Of a DNA stretch of 64,000 nucleotides, positions 18,406 to 27,645 are shown one piece after another (the first letter of the stretch is position 1; the number at the start of each line of letters is the position of its first letter). The notes beneath the pieces were generated by a model that did no database searches, was not told where the DNA came from, and worked only from the letters and a program-made list of their open reading frames with translations. The position numbers were made by a program, and so were the translations under genes. The DNA is taken from contig JBFWUW010000017.1 of NCBI GenBank assembly GCA_050247075.1, positions 35,494-99,493 of the forward strand. The letters are read 5' to 3'. This DNA is from JBFWUW01 sp050247075. Its GTDB lineage: Bacteria > Planctomycetota > Planctomycetia > Pirellulales > JBFWUW01.

Positions 18406-21400
18406 ATGGCCGAGCCGGGCAACAAGGTTCTGGCTAGGATGCTCGACCGGTTGTACGCCGGCTTGCTCAACGGGCCCAACATGAACTGCCGGCCCTACGC
18501 CAGCCGGCAACGTGTCGATTTTGCGCTGTTGGCCCGTCGCGCCGATCGGTCGGGCAGCGAACTGATCCGCGAGCTGCTAGGCCCAGGGCAAGCTGTTTCC
18601 GTGACACTGCCCTTGGACACCCCACGCAAGAAGCCGCCGCCTGGCATTCGCCGCCTGCCCTCTTCCGGCGAACCGCCCGACGTACCTGCGCCAACCGATG
18701 TAGGAAGCGATTCCATCGCCGATGCACCGCAAGGCACACCTCCTCCTGGGATTGACCCGGCAACCAACGATTCAGCCAGCAACCCCAACCTGGCCGCTTC
18801 TCCACCCGGCAATTCACCCGCTGCGCCGGCTCCTCTGGAAGCCGCCCCTGACAAGCCTTCGGCGGAGGAGGAATCATCTGGCTTGATTCAGAAGTTGCGC
18901 ATCTTGATCGACGACGCCCGCACCTACGAACAAGATACCGGTGCGCATGTGCTGTACCTGGGCTTTCCGCTGTTGAGCATTCCGCCGGCCAAGGGGAGTG
19001 CGGCCGGCAAACGGGGAGCGGCTCGCCGCGTGTTGGCTCCCGTTGCCTTCTTGCCGCTCACGCTGACCTTGCGGGCAGGAACCAAGCCGACCGTGCAAAT
19101 GGCCAGCAAGGGGGACGGCGTCGACCTGATCGTACCCAACGCGGCCTTGTTGGCCTGGGTCGAGCAGCAGACGGGGATCAAGTCGGAGGAGTTGTTTGAG
19201 GATGCTACTGGTGAGAATCCGTGGCGAGAGATAGCCAGCCTGGTGCGGCATCTGGCCAAGGCGTTGAAGATCGACGCACCGGCCGCGCTGGTCGATCCCT
19301 CGCCCCCGTCCGCCGACTCTTGGGAGCTCGACTCCACTCCCCGCGGCCAAGATATGTCTGCAGACGCGGCGATCATTCCGGCGGCCGTGCTGGGGCTGTT
19401 TCCCATGAACAACGAAGGGCTGCTCCGCGACATGCAGGCCATGGTGGCTGGCGAGTCGCTGGAAGGGCCGGTCGAAAGTTTCATCCAGGCCGGTGTCAGC
19501 CTGGAGCAGTCCGCCGAGGAAATCTCCTATGAGCACGACGCCTGGAGCGGTGAGAAACGCCGCCGTGTGTTTGCCGAAGAGCGCCTGGTAACCGTATCCG
19601 ATCCTTGCCAATCGCGAGCCGTGCGGCTGGCGCGGACCTGCCGCGGACTGGTGATCCACGGGCCGCCCGGCACCGGCAAGAGCCAGACCATCACCAACAT
19701 TATCGGCGACCATCTAGCCCGTGGCGAGCGCGTGCTGATGGTTTGCGACAAGCGCACGGCGCTGGATGTCGTGGCGAATCGGCTGGACCACTTGGGGCTG
19801 GGCAGCCTGTGTGCGGTCGTCCACGACCCGCAACGCGACCAGCGCGACCTGTACCGCGCCGTCCGCGAGCGGGTTGAAAACCTGGCGGAGACCAAAATCG
19901 GACGCAATCCCGACCGCAAACTGGAACGTCTCGATACCGAACTGGAAGAGATCCACGCCGAACTGACGCGCGCCTGGCAGCTCTTGCAACAGGCCGATGC
20001 GGATTCTGGCGCGTCGCTTCACGATTTGGTGGGCCAATGGTTGAATATCGAGCCGCCGCCCGATCTGGCTCTCGACCCCCATTTGCTAGCCGATGTGCGC
20101 TGGCCGCAGTTCGAACGGCACGAGCGCGCGATACAAGAGGCTTTGTCACGCGGCCGCAAGGTGGAGTACGCCCAAAATCCCTGGACCGCGGCGGCGGGCA
20201 TCTCACTGGCCGACCTGTTGGCCCAACCTGCGGACGATGTGCGGCGCACGTTGCAAGCCTGCCTCACTGCCGCCAGACAGGCTGATGATACCTTGCAGGC
20301 CAACGTCCCCCGGTTCTCCGTGACACCGCCGCGCGGCGAGCAAGCCGCTGCCCGCGCTGAGTTGGCTCGCCGCTGGGAGACGCTGCTGGCCAAGGCCGAC
20401 TGCCGCTCGTTGGAGCGTTGGTCGCGTCAGGACGCCACGTCGCTCCGTCGGGCACGCGATCAACTGCGCCAGGTGGAATCTTTCTGGGAGACTTTTCGCG
20501 GGGGACCGCTCGATGTGGAACTGGCAGCGGGATTGCGGGCGCAGCCCCCTTCGTTGGCCACGCTGTCGGAACAGTCGTCTCAACTGGGCCATTGGCAGCA
20601 GGCCGCCGCGACCTGGCACGGTTTCTTGCACTTTAGCACCAAGCGACAGGCCACGGCGGTCTTGCGGCCCTTGGGGCTGCCGACGACGCAGGAAGCGGCC
20701 ACTCGCGCTCAGCGGTTCTTTCAAGCCGTCCGTGCCAGGCTGATACTGGGCAGCCTGTTGGCCGAACTTTCGGGAGACCCCCCGGCGGTTTCGCTCGCGT
20801 CGGATGATCAGATCGAGCGCGGCTACACCACGCTGGCCGACGTGCTCGATCTGTTGTTGGAGCTGCAAACCGACGACCGCCTGGCCAGCGCCCGTGATGC
20901 CGTGCTGGCCGCTTTTGCCGATCAGACGTCCGCGGCGGGCGTTGTCGCGGGTTTGCAACAATCCGCCGCGCGGGCTGGGGCGCTCGATGCCTTGGCCGAC
21001 AGGCTGCTGGCATCCCACTTATTTGCCGCTGCCTCACTTCAAGCAATGCTGGCGGCAGGCGACCGAGGCGCGGCCCTGGTAACTACGTTGGAATCCCTGG
21101 CGGAAAAGCTCGATACGCTCGAAGGCGTATTGCGGGTGCGGCAGGCGGTTGAAGCACTGCCCAATGAATTGCGCCCGGCGGTGCAATCGTTGCTCGACCG
21201 TTCGTCCGACCCGCAAGCCGCTGCGGAAGCCTTGCATAAAGGTGCCCTATCGGCGGAGATTTCGGCCCGCATTCGGACTTCGCCCGAGCTGCAACTGCTG
21301 GATGACGAACGGATGCGGTCGCAGTTTGAACGCTACAACGCGCTCGACCGGGAAAAGAAAGAACTTGTCCGGGATTCCATCCTATATCGCTGGGTGAGCC

Positions 21401-22953
21401 GGCAGCAGCAGCGTCTGCTGGTGGCCACCGGTTCGCGGCTGAATGGCCTGGGGGCCGATTTGCGCCGCCGGCTGACGATGCGTGGCGAGCGCGCCTTGCG
21501 GCTGCGGCAAGTTATTTCCGTGGGGCAGTCGATTGAGGATGGCGACCCGCTGTTCGATTTGTGTCCCGTATGGCTGGCCAGCCCCGAGACGGTGGGGCAG
21601 GTCTTTCCGCGGCTGGCCATGTTTGACGTGGTGATCTTTGACGAGGCCTCGCAATGCAAATTGGAAGAGGCTCTGCCGGTACTCACTCGGGCCAGGCGGG
21701 TGGTGATCGCGGGCGATCCGCAGCAGCTTCCGCCTTCGCGGTTCTTTGAGTCGGCGGTGGCGGTCAGCGAGCAGGACGAGATCGCCACCGACCAGCAGCT
21801 TTTCGAGCAGCATCAAGGAGAGATTGAAGATTTACTGTGCGCGGCGCTGGGGCTGGATATTCAACAATGCTATCTCGACGTGCATTACCGTTCTCGCACG
21901 GCCGACCTGATTGAGTTCAGCAACCAGCAGTTTTACAGTTCGCGGTTGCAACCGATTCCGGGACACCCTTCGCATCGGTTGCGGTTCGCGCCGATCACGC
22001 TGTACCACGCGAACGGCATCTACGAGGACCGTAGCAACGCCGCCGAGGCCGAACGGGTGTGCGCGATTGTCCGCGACTTGCTACGTCGGGCCGAACCTCC
22101 TTCGATCGGCATCGCCTGCTTTAACCTGCAGCAACGCGATCTGATTGCCGAGAAGCTGGACGAACTGGCCGATTCAGACCGCGAGTTCGCGGCCAGGTTG
22201 GCTGAATCGCGCACGCGGCAAGGGGCTGGTTCATTCGAGGGGCTGTTCATCAAGAATCTGGAAAACGTGCAAGGGGACGAACGCGACCACATCATCATCA
22301 GCACCACCTACGGGCCCGACGCCAAAGGCAGTTTCTACCGCCGGTTTGGACCCCTAGGACGGGCCGGTGGCGGCCGCCGCTTGAACGTGCTGGTTACGCG
22401 GGCACGGGCCGAGGTCCACCTGGTTACCTCCATTCCGCCGGCGGTCTACCGCCATTTGCCGCCAGTGCCCCCAGGGCAAGCACCAGGTGGCGGCTGGCTG
22501 TTGTTTTCGTATCTGGCGTACGCGGAATACCTGGCCGAGATCTACGAGGCCGTTCATCAAACACCCGCGGAGGCGGATGATGGCGATGCACAAGATCAGC
22601 CGCAATCGGCCACGGCCCAGGTGTGGCCGAGCAAGTCGCCATCGCGATTCGCACAAGCGTTGGCCGCGGAGCTGGCCGAGCGGCACGGCGTAGGCTCGCA
22701 GGTCCATTGGGGAAACGACGGGTTTTGCGTCGATTTGGCGCTGGCCCATCCCGACCGGCCCGACGATGTCACGATTGGCATATTGTGCGATACCAGCCGC
22801 TTCCCGCAGGCCGAAGACCCGGTGGAGTGGGATGTCTTCCGCACGGCGATCTTGTCGGCCACCGGCTGGCAACTTCATCGCGTCTGGACCCCCCGCTTCT
22901 TCCGCGATCCCAGCGGCAACATCCAGGCGATTCTCCAATCGCACGAAGCATAG
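18406..22953 (+). CDS. Large superfamily 1 helicase fused to a Vsr/MTES_1575-like nuclease domain
   Basis: 1515 residues; AGGAA precedes the ATG. An N-terminal region (about 1-380, with a Pro-rich linker at 60-155) resembles DUF4011-type helicases. Walker A is GPPGTGKSQT (Lys425). Then come a long coiled insertion (480-950), Walker B FDEAS (Asp1079), GDPQQLPPS, the motif HYRSRTADLIEFSN, and the C-terminal helicase motifs QGDERDHIIIST and LNVLVTRAR, as in Upf1-like enzymes. The last 100 residues (GFCVDLALAHP, IGILCD, GWQLHRVWTPRFF) match the restriction-endonuclease fold that caps many such helicases. Predicted role: ATP-driven nucleic-acid remodelling coupled to cleavage, possibly antiviral defence. 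It stands alone without a methylase or other defence gene beside it. Confidence 0.85.
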   Translation: MAEPGNKVLARMLDRLYAGLLNGPNMNCRPYASRQRVDFALLARRADRSGSELIRELLGPGQAVSVTLPLDTPRKKPPPGIRRLPSSGEPPDVPAPTDVGSDSIADAPQGTPPPGIDPATNDSASNPNLAASPPGNSPAAPAPLEAAPDKPSAEEESSGLIQKLRILIDDARTYEQDTGAHVLYLGFPLLSIPPAKGSAAGKRGAARRVLAPVAFLPLTLTLRAGTKPTVQMASKGDGVDLIVPNAALLAWVEQQTGIKSEELFEDATGENPWREIASLVRHLAKALKIDAPAALVDPSPPSADSWELDSTPRGQDMSADAAIIPAAVLGLFPMNNEGLLRDMQAMVAGESLEGPVESFIQAGVSLEQSAEEISYEHDAWSGEKRRRVFAEERLVTVSDPCQSRAVRLARTCRGLVIHGPPGTGKSQTITNIIGDHLARGERVLMVCDKRTALDVVANRLDHLGLGSLCAVVHDPQRDQRDLYRAVRERVENLAETKIGRNPDRKLERLDTELEEIHAELTRAWQLLQQADADSGASLHDLVGQWLNIEPPPDLALDPHLLADVRWPQFERHERAIQEALSRGRKVEYAQNPWTAAAGISLADLLAQPADDVRRTLQACLTAARQADDTLQANVPRFSVTPPRGEQAAARAELARRWETLLAKADCRSLERWSRQDATSLRRARDQLRQVESFWETFRGGPLDVELAAGLRAQPPSLATLSEQSSQLGHWQQAAATWHGFLHFSTKRQATAVLRPLGLPTTQEAATRAQRFFQAVRARLILGSLLAELSGDPPAVSLASDDQIERGYTTLADVLDLLLELQTDDRLASARDAVLAAFADQTSAAGVVAGLQQSAARAGALDALADRLLASHLFAAASLQAMLAAGDRGAALVTTLESLAEKLDTLEGVLRVRQAVEALPNELRPAVQSLLDRSSDPQAAAEALHKGALSAEISARIRTSPELQLLDDERMRSQFERYNALDREKKELVRDSILYRWVSRQQQRLLVATGSRLNGLGADLRRRLTMRGERALRLRQVISVGQSIEDGDPLFDLCPVWLASPETVGQVFPRLAMFDVVIFDEASQCKLEEALPVLTRARRVVIAGDPQQLPPSRFFESAVAVSEQDEIATDQQLFEQHQGEIEDLLCAALGLDIQQCYLDVHYRSRTADLIEFSNQQFYSSRLQPIPGHPSHRLRFAPITLYHANGIYEDRSNAAEAERVCAIVRDLLRRAEPPSIGIACFNLQQRDLIAEKLDELADSDREFAARLAESRTRQGAGSFEGLFIKNLENVQGDERDHIIISTTYGPDAKGSFYRRFGPLGRAGGGRRLNVLVTRARAEVHLVTSIPPAVYRHLPPVPPGQAPGGGWLLFSYLAYAEYLAEIYEAVHQTPAEADDGDAQDQPQSATAQVWPSKSPSRFAQALAAELAERHGVGSQVHWGNDGFCVDLALAHPDRPDDVTIGILCDTSRFPQAEDPVEWDVFRTAILSATGWQLHRVWTPRFFRDPSGNIQAILQSHEA

Positions 22954-22959
22954 AGGGTT

Positions 22960-22983
22960 TGTAGGAGGCGATTCCATCGCCGA
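22960..22983 (+). repeat. REP-like element, type A
   Basis: TGTAGGA head then hairpin arms GGCGAT and ATCGCC around TCC, then GA. It sits six bases after the helicase stop codon and is followed at once by a type B copy. Confidence 0.75.
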
Positions 22984-22987
22984 AATT

Positions 22988-23018
22988 TGTAGCAGTCGTC
23001 TCCGACGGCAACAATCCG
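22988..23018 (+). repeat. REP-like element, type B
   Basis: TGTAGCAG head then TCGTC-TCC-GACGG and a CAACAATCCG tail, close to the minus-strand element at 10981-11010. Same orientation as the type A copy four bases before it. Confidence 0.6.
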
Positions 23019-23053
23019 AATTCCATGCCATGAACGATGCCGTATGGGGAATC

Positions 23054-24025
23054 TTACGCTTTGATCTGCACCAACAGCGGATCGCCGCGCAGCCCGGCCA
23101 GAAGATTGTCTACACTTAGCCGGGCCATGGCGGTGCGGGTTTCGTGGGTGGCACTTCCCAGGTGTGGCACGATGATGGCGTTGTCCAGGCTCAACAAGGC
23201 GTGGCCGCGCGGCAACGGTTCGGGATCGGTCACATCCAGCCCGGCCGCCGCGATCCGGCGCGACTTCAATGCTTCTGTCAGCGCCGCTGTTTCGACCACG
23301 CCGCCGCGGGCGATGTTGATCAACGTGGCCGTTGGTTTCATCAGTGACAATTCACGAGTACCAATCAGCCCGCGTGTCTCGGCCGTTAGCGGGCAAGTCA
23401 ACATGACGTAGTCTGATTGCCTCAGTAAGTCGTCGAAGGAACGGTATTGCACGCCCAGTTCGGCTTCCCAATCGGGCCGCGGCCGACGGTTGTGGTACAG
23501 CACCGGCATATCGAAACCGCGGGCCCGCTTGGCAACTTGCCGCCCAATGCGCCCCAGGCCAACGATTCCCAAGGTCTGTCCGTGAACTTCCCGTCCCAAC
23601 ATGTAGCCGGGGTCATACGTCAAAAAGTCTGGTCCCTTGGCGTAGTGGTCGCCGGCGACAATCAGCCGGGCACTAGCCAACAGCAGCGCGAACCCCATGT
23701 CGGCCGTGGCTCCGTCCAGTACGCCTGGCGTATTGCCGACGGGTATGCCGCGGTCTGCCGCCGCCCGCAAGTCGATATGATCAACCCCCACGCCATAGTT
23801 GCTGATGACCTTCAGCCCTGGCAGGCGGTCCATCATCGGCCCATCGACGGGCAAGTGGCCATAGGTATAAATCGCGTCGATAGGGCCAGTGCCTCCCGTT
23901 TCGCCAACGGACCAAGGCAGCAATTCCACCTGGCCGGCCAGCATTTCCACAATCACCGGGTCGAGCGGGCCGTCGGCGACCACCCGGGGTAGGAACTGCC
24001 GCGATGGATCGGATGGGGGCGTCAT
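23054..24025 (-). CDS. D-isomer-specific 2-hydroxyacid dehydrogenase (glyoxylate/hydroxypyruvate reductase-like)
   Basis: 323 residues from the ATG at 24025, preferred over a GTG at 24100 because TGAGGA is just upstream. The NAD(P) fold shows GIVGLGRIGRQVAKRA. The catalytic Arg (INIARGGVVET), Glu (DVTDPEPLP) and His (VPHLGSATHE) are all present. The family reduces 2-keto acids such as glyoxylate or hydroxypyruvate with NAD(P)H in the cytoplasm; the exact substrate cannot be read. It lies 26 bases after agmatine deiminase on the same strand and is probably co-transcribed, though no pathway joins them clearly. Confidence 0.9.
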   Translation of the reverse strand: MTPPSDPSRQFLPRVVADGPLDPVIVEMLAGQVELLPWSVGETGGTGPIDAIYTYGHLPVDGPMMDRLPGLKVISNYGVGVDHIDLRAAADRGIPVGNTPGVLDGATADMGFALLLASARLIVAGDHYAKGPDFLTYDPGYMLGREVHGQTLGIVGLGRIGRQVAKRARGFDMPVLYHNRRPRPDWEAELGVQYRSFDDLLRQSDYVMLTCPLTAETRGLIGTRELSLMKPTATLINIARGGVVETAALTEALKSRRIAAAGLDVTDPEPLPRGHALLSLDNAIIVPHLGSATHETRTAMARLSVDNLLAGLRGDPLLVQIKA

Positions 24026-24051
24026 GATATCCTCAATAGGCCGACGGGCGG

Positions 24052-25089
24052 CTACAACGGTTCTTGCTGGGTGATGCAATGAAATGCGCCCAATCCCCAC
24101 GCCAGATCGACAGCATTCAACGGCACTATTTGCCGATCGGGGAAGAGCCTGGCGAGCGTGGCGGCCACTGGCTCGTCCGCCGGGTCGTCGTATTGCGGTA
24201 CGATCACTTGCCGATTGGCGATGTAGAAATTGGCGTAGCTGCCGGGCAAACGCTGGCCATCGTGAAACATGGGCCGGGGCATCGGCAAGTCGATAATCTC
24301 CAGCGGCTGCCCGTCTTGATCGGTAAACGATTTCAACCGCCGGTAGTTGTCTTCCAACGGCTGGTGGTTCTCGTCGGCGGGGTCGGGCTCGCGCATGGTC
24401 ACAATGGTCCGCGGGCCGACAAAACGGGCCAGTTCGTCGATATGGCCGTCGGTGTCGTCACCGGCAATTCCCTCGCCCAGCCAAAGGACTTTGCGAACCG
24501 CCAGATAGTCGGCCAGATAGCGCTCCACCTCTGCCCGCGACAGGCCGGGGTTGCGGTTCTCGTTGAGCAAGCATTGCTCGCTGGTCAGAAGAGTCCCCCG
24601 ACCGTTGACATCAATGGCACCCCCTTCCAGCACAATACCCGCCGCAAACCGCCGCCGGCCTTGCCAGGCCGCGATTTGCAGCGGCACGCGATTGTCGGCA
24701 TCGAACGGAGGATACTTGCCGCCCCAGGCGTTGTATTCCCAATCGACCAGCGCCGGCGGCAGGCCCGACCCCTTGGTTTGCTCTACCAGAAAGGTCGGCC
24801 CGTGGTCGCGGGCCCAGGCGTCGTTGGTGCGAATGTCGTGCAAGGTGACGCCGGGCACGTCCCCCACCAATTGCTTGGCCTGCTGCATGACGGCCTCGCC
24901 ACCCGCCAAAATGTGGACTTCTTCGTGCCTGGCCAAGGTTTGCGCCAGATTGGCCCAAATGGCGGGCACAGGCTCGAACTTGCCGGGCCAGCTATCGCGG
25001 TTATGGGGCCAGGCCAGCCAGGTGGCGCGGTGCGGCTCCCACTCGGCCGGCATGCGATATCCAAGGTTGGCAGGTAAATCAGCGGGCAT
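24052..25089 (-). CDS. aguA: Agmatine deiminase
   Basis: 345 residues counted from the ATG at 25089; an upstream start at 25140 is possible and neither has a good ribosome site. The pentein fold is recognisable from PAEWEPHRATWLAWPHN, RTNDAWARDHGPTF, EGGAIDVNGRGTLL, GDDTDGHIDELARF and the C-terminal catalytic Cys in GAFHCITQQEPL. The enzyme converts agmatine to N-carbamoylputrescine and ammonia in the arginine route to putrescine. The partner N-carbamoylputrescine amidase is not in the window. Confidence 0.93.
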   Translation of the reverse strand: MPADLPANLGYRMPAEWEPHRATWLAWPHNRDSWPGKFEPVPAIWANLAQTLARHEEVHILAGGEAVMQQAKQLVGDVPGVTLHDIRTNDAWARDHGPTFLVEQTKGSGLPPALVDWEYNAWGGKYPPFDADNRVPLQIAAWQGRRRFAAGIVLEGGAIDVNGRGTLLTSEQCLLNENRNPGLSRAEVERYLADYLAVRKVLWLGEGIAGDDTDGHIDELARFVGPRTIVTMREPDPADENHQPLEDNYRRLKSFTDQDGQPLEIIDLPMPRPMFHDGQRLPGSYANFYIANRQVIVPQYDDPADEPVAATLARLFPDRQIVPLNAVDLAWGLGAFHCITQQEPL

Positions 25090-25270
25090 GGCGGTGGGGG
25101 CGTGAAATTCGTGGAGATAGCGAACGGATCGACCAGGCAAGTGCCGATTTTGGCGAGCCAGGCAATAGTTTGCAATCGAACGCCCCAGTCGTCAAACGAA
25201 GCGGGCTGGCTACAATTCCGCACGATGGAATCGTCTCTGAACGGAATGGCAAATAACAAGTGAGTGTCCC

Positions 25271-26551
25271 ATGTTTCAGCCTGTTTTGGCGGTGCGATGG
25301 ATAAGTTTGTTGGCCGGTTGCCTGTTGGTGTCGGCTGTTTCCATGCCGTTGATGGCCCAGGAACCAGCTTCCGCCAGCACCTGGCCGCAATGGCGCGGGC
25401 CGGCCCGCGATGGCGTTTCGCCAGGTGCCGACTGGCCAGCCAGCCTGAATGAACAACATCTGAAGCTGTTGTGGCGGGTTGAACTGAATGAGGGCTATCC
25501 AGGCCCGATCGTGGCCGAGGACCGGGTGTTTGTCGCCGAAACCAAGGACGAGAAGCAAGAGATTGTGCGGGCGCTCGACCGTCGCTCGGGGGCGGAGTTA
25601 TGGCAGGCCAAATGGGATGGCTCGCTCAGCGTGCCGTTTTTTGCCAGTTCTAATGGCGACTGGATTCGGTCCACGCCGGCTTACGACGGTGAATCATTAT
25701 ATGTGGCGGGAATGCGCGATGTGTTAGTCTGCCTGAACGCCGCGACCGGCAAGGAGCGGTGGCGGGTTGATTTTGTTGAACGCTATCAGGCGGATCTTCC
25801 CGCCTTTGGATTTGTTTGTTCGCCGTTGGTGGATGGTGACTTCGTTTACGTTCAGGCGGGGTCCGGGTTGGTCAAGCTCAACAAGCATACCGGTGAATCG
25901 ACCTGGAGGGTGCTCCACGACGAAGGGGGCATGATGGGAAGCGCCTTCTCTTCCCCTAACCTGGCCGTGGTGGCCGGGCGGAGGCAGTTGTTGGTGCAAA
26001 CTCGCACCACGCTGGCGGGCGTTGATCCCGAGGATGGCAAAGTCCTGTGGTCGCGAGATATCGCGGCCTTTCGCGGAATGAACATCATCACGCCGGCGGC
26101 ACAAGGCGACACCATCTTGACAAGTGCCTACGGCGGCAAGACGACGTTGATTCGAGTGAAGGAAGAAGGTTCTCAGTTGGTGCAGAGCACCGAATGGGAG
26201 GAAAAGTCGCAGGGATATATGTCTTCACCTGTCTTCATCGACGGCCATGCGTATTTGCACCTTCGCAACCAGCGGTTTGCTTGTTTTGATCTGGCCAGCG
26301 GCAAGAAGCAATGGTCTACCCGGCCTTACGGCCAGTATTGCAGCCTGGTTGCGCGTGGCGACAAAATACTGGCCCTAGATGAGCGGGGCGAGTTGCTGCT
26401 GATTCACGCCAACCCAGCGGAGTTTGAATTGCTGGACCAGCGTAAGATCAGCGAGCAGCCAGCCTGGGGCCACTTGGCCGTGGCAGGCGGCGAAGTTTTC
26501 GTGCGTGAACTGCAGGCGATCGCCGCTTATCGCTGGAAGCACGCCGAGTAG
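25271..26551 (+). CDS. Secreted PQQ-like beta-propeller repeat protein
   Basis: 426 residues. A signal peptide (hydrophobic core LLAGCLLVSAVS, cleavage near LMAQ) precedes WPQWRGPARDGVSPG, the standard opening of planctomycete PQQ-like propellers. Blades are marked by Ala-Thr-Gly-Lys-Trp type turns: LDRRSGAELWQAKW, NAATGKERWRVDF, DPEDGKVLWSRD and DLASGKKQWSTR. No dehydrogenase catalytic residues or PQQ ligands are apparent, so it is more likely a binding or scaffold propeller related to BamB. A GTGAG lies upstream of the ATG. It is divergent from aguA. Confidence 0.85.
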   Translation: MFQPVLAVRWISLLAGCLLVSAVSMPLMAQEPASASTWPQWRGPARDGVSPGADWPASLNEQHLKLLWRVELNEGYPGPIVAEDRVFVAETKDEKQEIVRALDRRSGAELWQAKWDGSLSVPFFASSNGDWIRSTPAYDGESLYVAGMRDVLVCLNAATGKERWRVDFVERYQADLPAFGFVCSPLVDGDFVYVQAGSGLVKLNKHTGESTWRVLHDEGGMMGSAFSSPNLAVVAGRRQLLVQTRTTLAGVDPEDGKVLWSRDIAAFRGMNIITPAAQGDTILTSAYGGKTTLIRVKEEGSQLVQSTEWEEKSQGYMSSPVFIDGHAYLHLRNQRFACFDLASGKKQWSTRPYGQYCSLVARGDKILALDERGELLLIHANPAEFELLDQRKISEQPAWGHLAVAGGEVFVRELQAIAAYRWKHAE

Positions 26552-26560
26552 ACGGAGCTT

Positions 26561-26962
26561 TCACCGCCGCAACAATCCGGCACTCGATTGAAAGTATTTC
26601 TTACGCCGTGTTTGAACCGTGGCGGCGGCTTCCGACTGTTGTTGCCGCAGGTCGGCCAGATTGGCCTGGCACAGCCGGCAACCGACCGTTTGCAGGTGAA
26701 ACTCGATGTAGTCGCCAGCCGCAGGCGACAAGGCATCCAGCAAGTAGCTGCCAAGCTGCTCGCGGGGCGGACAGCTCAACCGATGCCGCCGCCAGATTTC
26801 TCCTAGCGTATGCCCGCCGCTGTCTCGGCGGGAGTTGATGGCCTTCAACCGCGACAACAAAGCCGGTTCGCGCCGCAAGGCTTCCTCCATGCGCATCATT
26901 TCCTCGACTGGCAGTGATTCGTCGAGGTAGGCTTCCAGTTCCGCCGCGGTAAAAGCCGGCAT
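26561..26962 (-). CDS. Zinc-finger-type anti-sigma factor candidate
   Basis: 133 residues. Its ATG begins one base after the stop of the sigma gene (TGA-C-ATG), so translation is probably coupled. The segment EFHLQTVGCRLCQANL is a His-x3-x-x-Cys-x2-Cys arrangement like the HCC zinc motif of anti-sigma factors. No membrane helix follows, so this would be a soluble anti-sigma protein, or a fragment that acts through other partners. Known family members bind the cognate ECF sigma factor and release it on a signal. The signal here is unknown. Confidence 0.7.
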   Translation of the reverse strand: MPAFTAAELEAYLDESLPVEEMMRMEEALRREPALLSRLKAINSRRDSGGHTLGEIWRRHRLSCPPREQLGSYLLDALSPAAGDYIEFHLQTVGCRLCQANLADLRQQQSEAAATVQTRRKKYFQSSAGLLRR

Positions 26963-26963
26963 G

Positions 26964-27596
26964 TCAAACCTCGCTCAGTTCGGGAAAAGCTCCATCGGGC
27001 AGGCCCTGCTTACGCACGGCAGCCTTGAGTTTGGCCAAAAAGTCAAACTTGAAATTCGCCACGGCCTGCTCGCTGATCGACAACCGAGCAGCGACGTCCT
27101 TGTTGGCCCAACCGCGCACAAACAACAGCTCCAGGCACTGCATCTTTTGCCATTCGCCGCGCTCGCGCCAACGCTCGATTTGTTCGCCAATTGCCTGGGC
27201 CAGCGAGGCCTCTTCGATCCGCACGCGCTCGCCGCTGCGCAACAAGCTGCTGGGACCATGCCGCGGGCTGGCCGGGTCCCACTCGCTTTGGCTGCTGCCG
27301 GTGGGGACCAGTGGAACGGCCGGGCGGCGGCCCGTGCGACGAAGATGATCGGTCAGCTTATGGGCGGCGATGCTGAACAGGTAGCTCTCTAGCGGGCGGC
27401 TTTCGTCGTAGTTGGGCAGGCTGTTGAGGAAGCCGATAAAGGTCTCTTGAACCACGTCCTCGGCCGCGGCCCGATCGCGCAGCCGGCTCTCGACGAAGGC
27501 CAGCAACCGCCCCTCGAACCGGGCGATGAGTTCGTTCCACGAGGCCTCGTCGCCTCGGCGGATACGCTCGATTTGAAGCAGGTCGAATTGCGGCAT
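26964..27596 (-). CDS. ECF RNA polymerase sigma factor
   Basis: 210 residues from the ATG at 27596 (MPQFDLLQIERIRRGD), chosen because the 29 upstream residues are not conserved in type. Region 2 shows WNELIARFEGRLLAFVESRL, AAEDVVQETFIGFLNSL and YLFSIAAHKLTDHLRR. Region 4 has LELLFVRGWANKDVAARLSISEQAVANFKF, a helix-turn-helix for the -35 box. The linker between them is long. The gene is followed by the anti-sigma candidate and preceded by a membrane protein gene on the same strand, giving a likely three-gene regulatory unit. Confidence 0.9.
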   Translation of the reverse strand: MPQFDLLQIERIRRGDEASWNELIARFEGRLLAFVESRLRDRAAAEDVVQETFIGFLNSLPNYDESRPLESYLFSIAAHKLTDHLRRTGRRPAVPLVPTGSSQSEWDPASPRHGPSSLLRSGERVRIEEASLAQAIGEQIERWRERGEWQKMQCLELLFVRGWANKDVAARLSISEQAVANFKFDFLAKLKAAVRKQGLPDGAFPELSEV

Positions 27597-27645
27597 GGTC
27601 GAAAATAGGCAAGAGGTGCCGAATTGCCCGCGGATGGGTGGCGCG

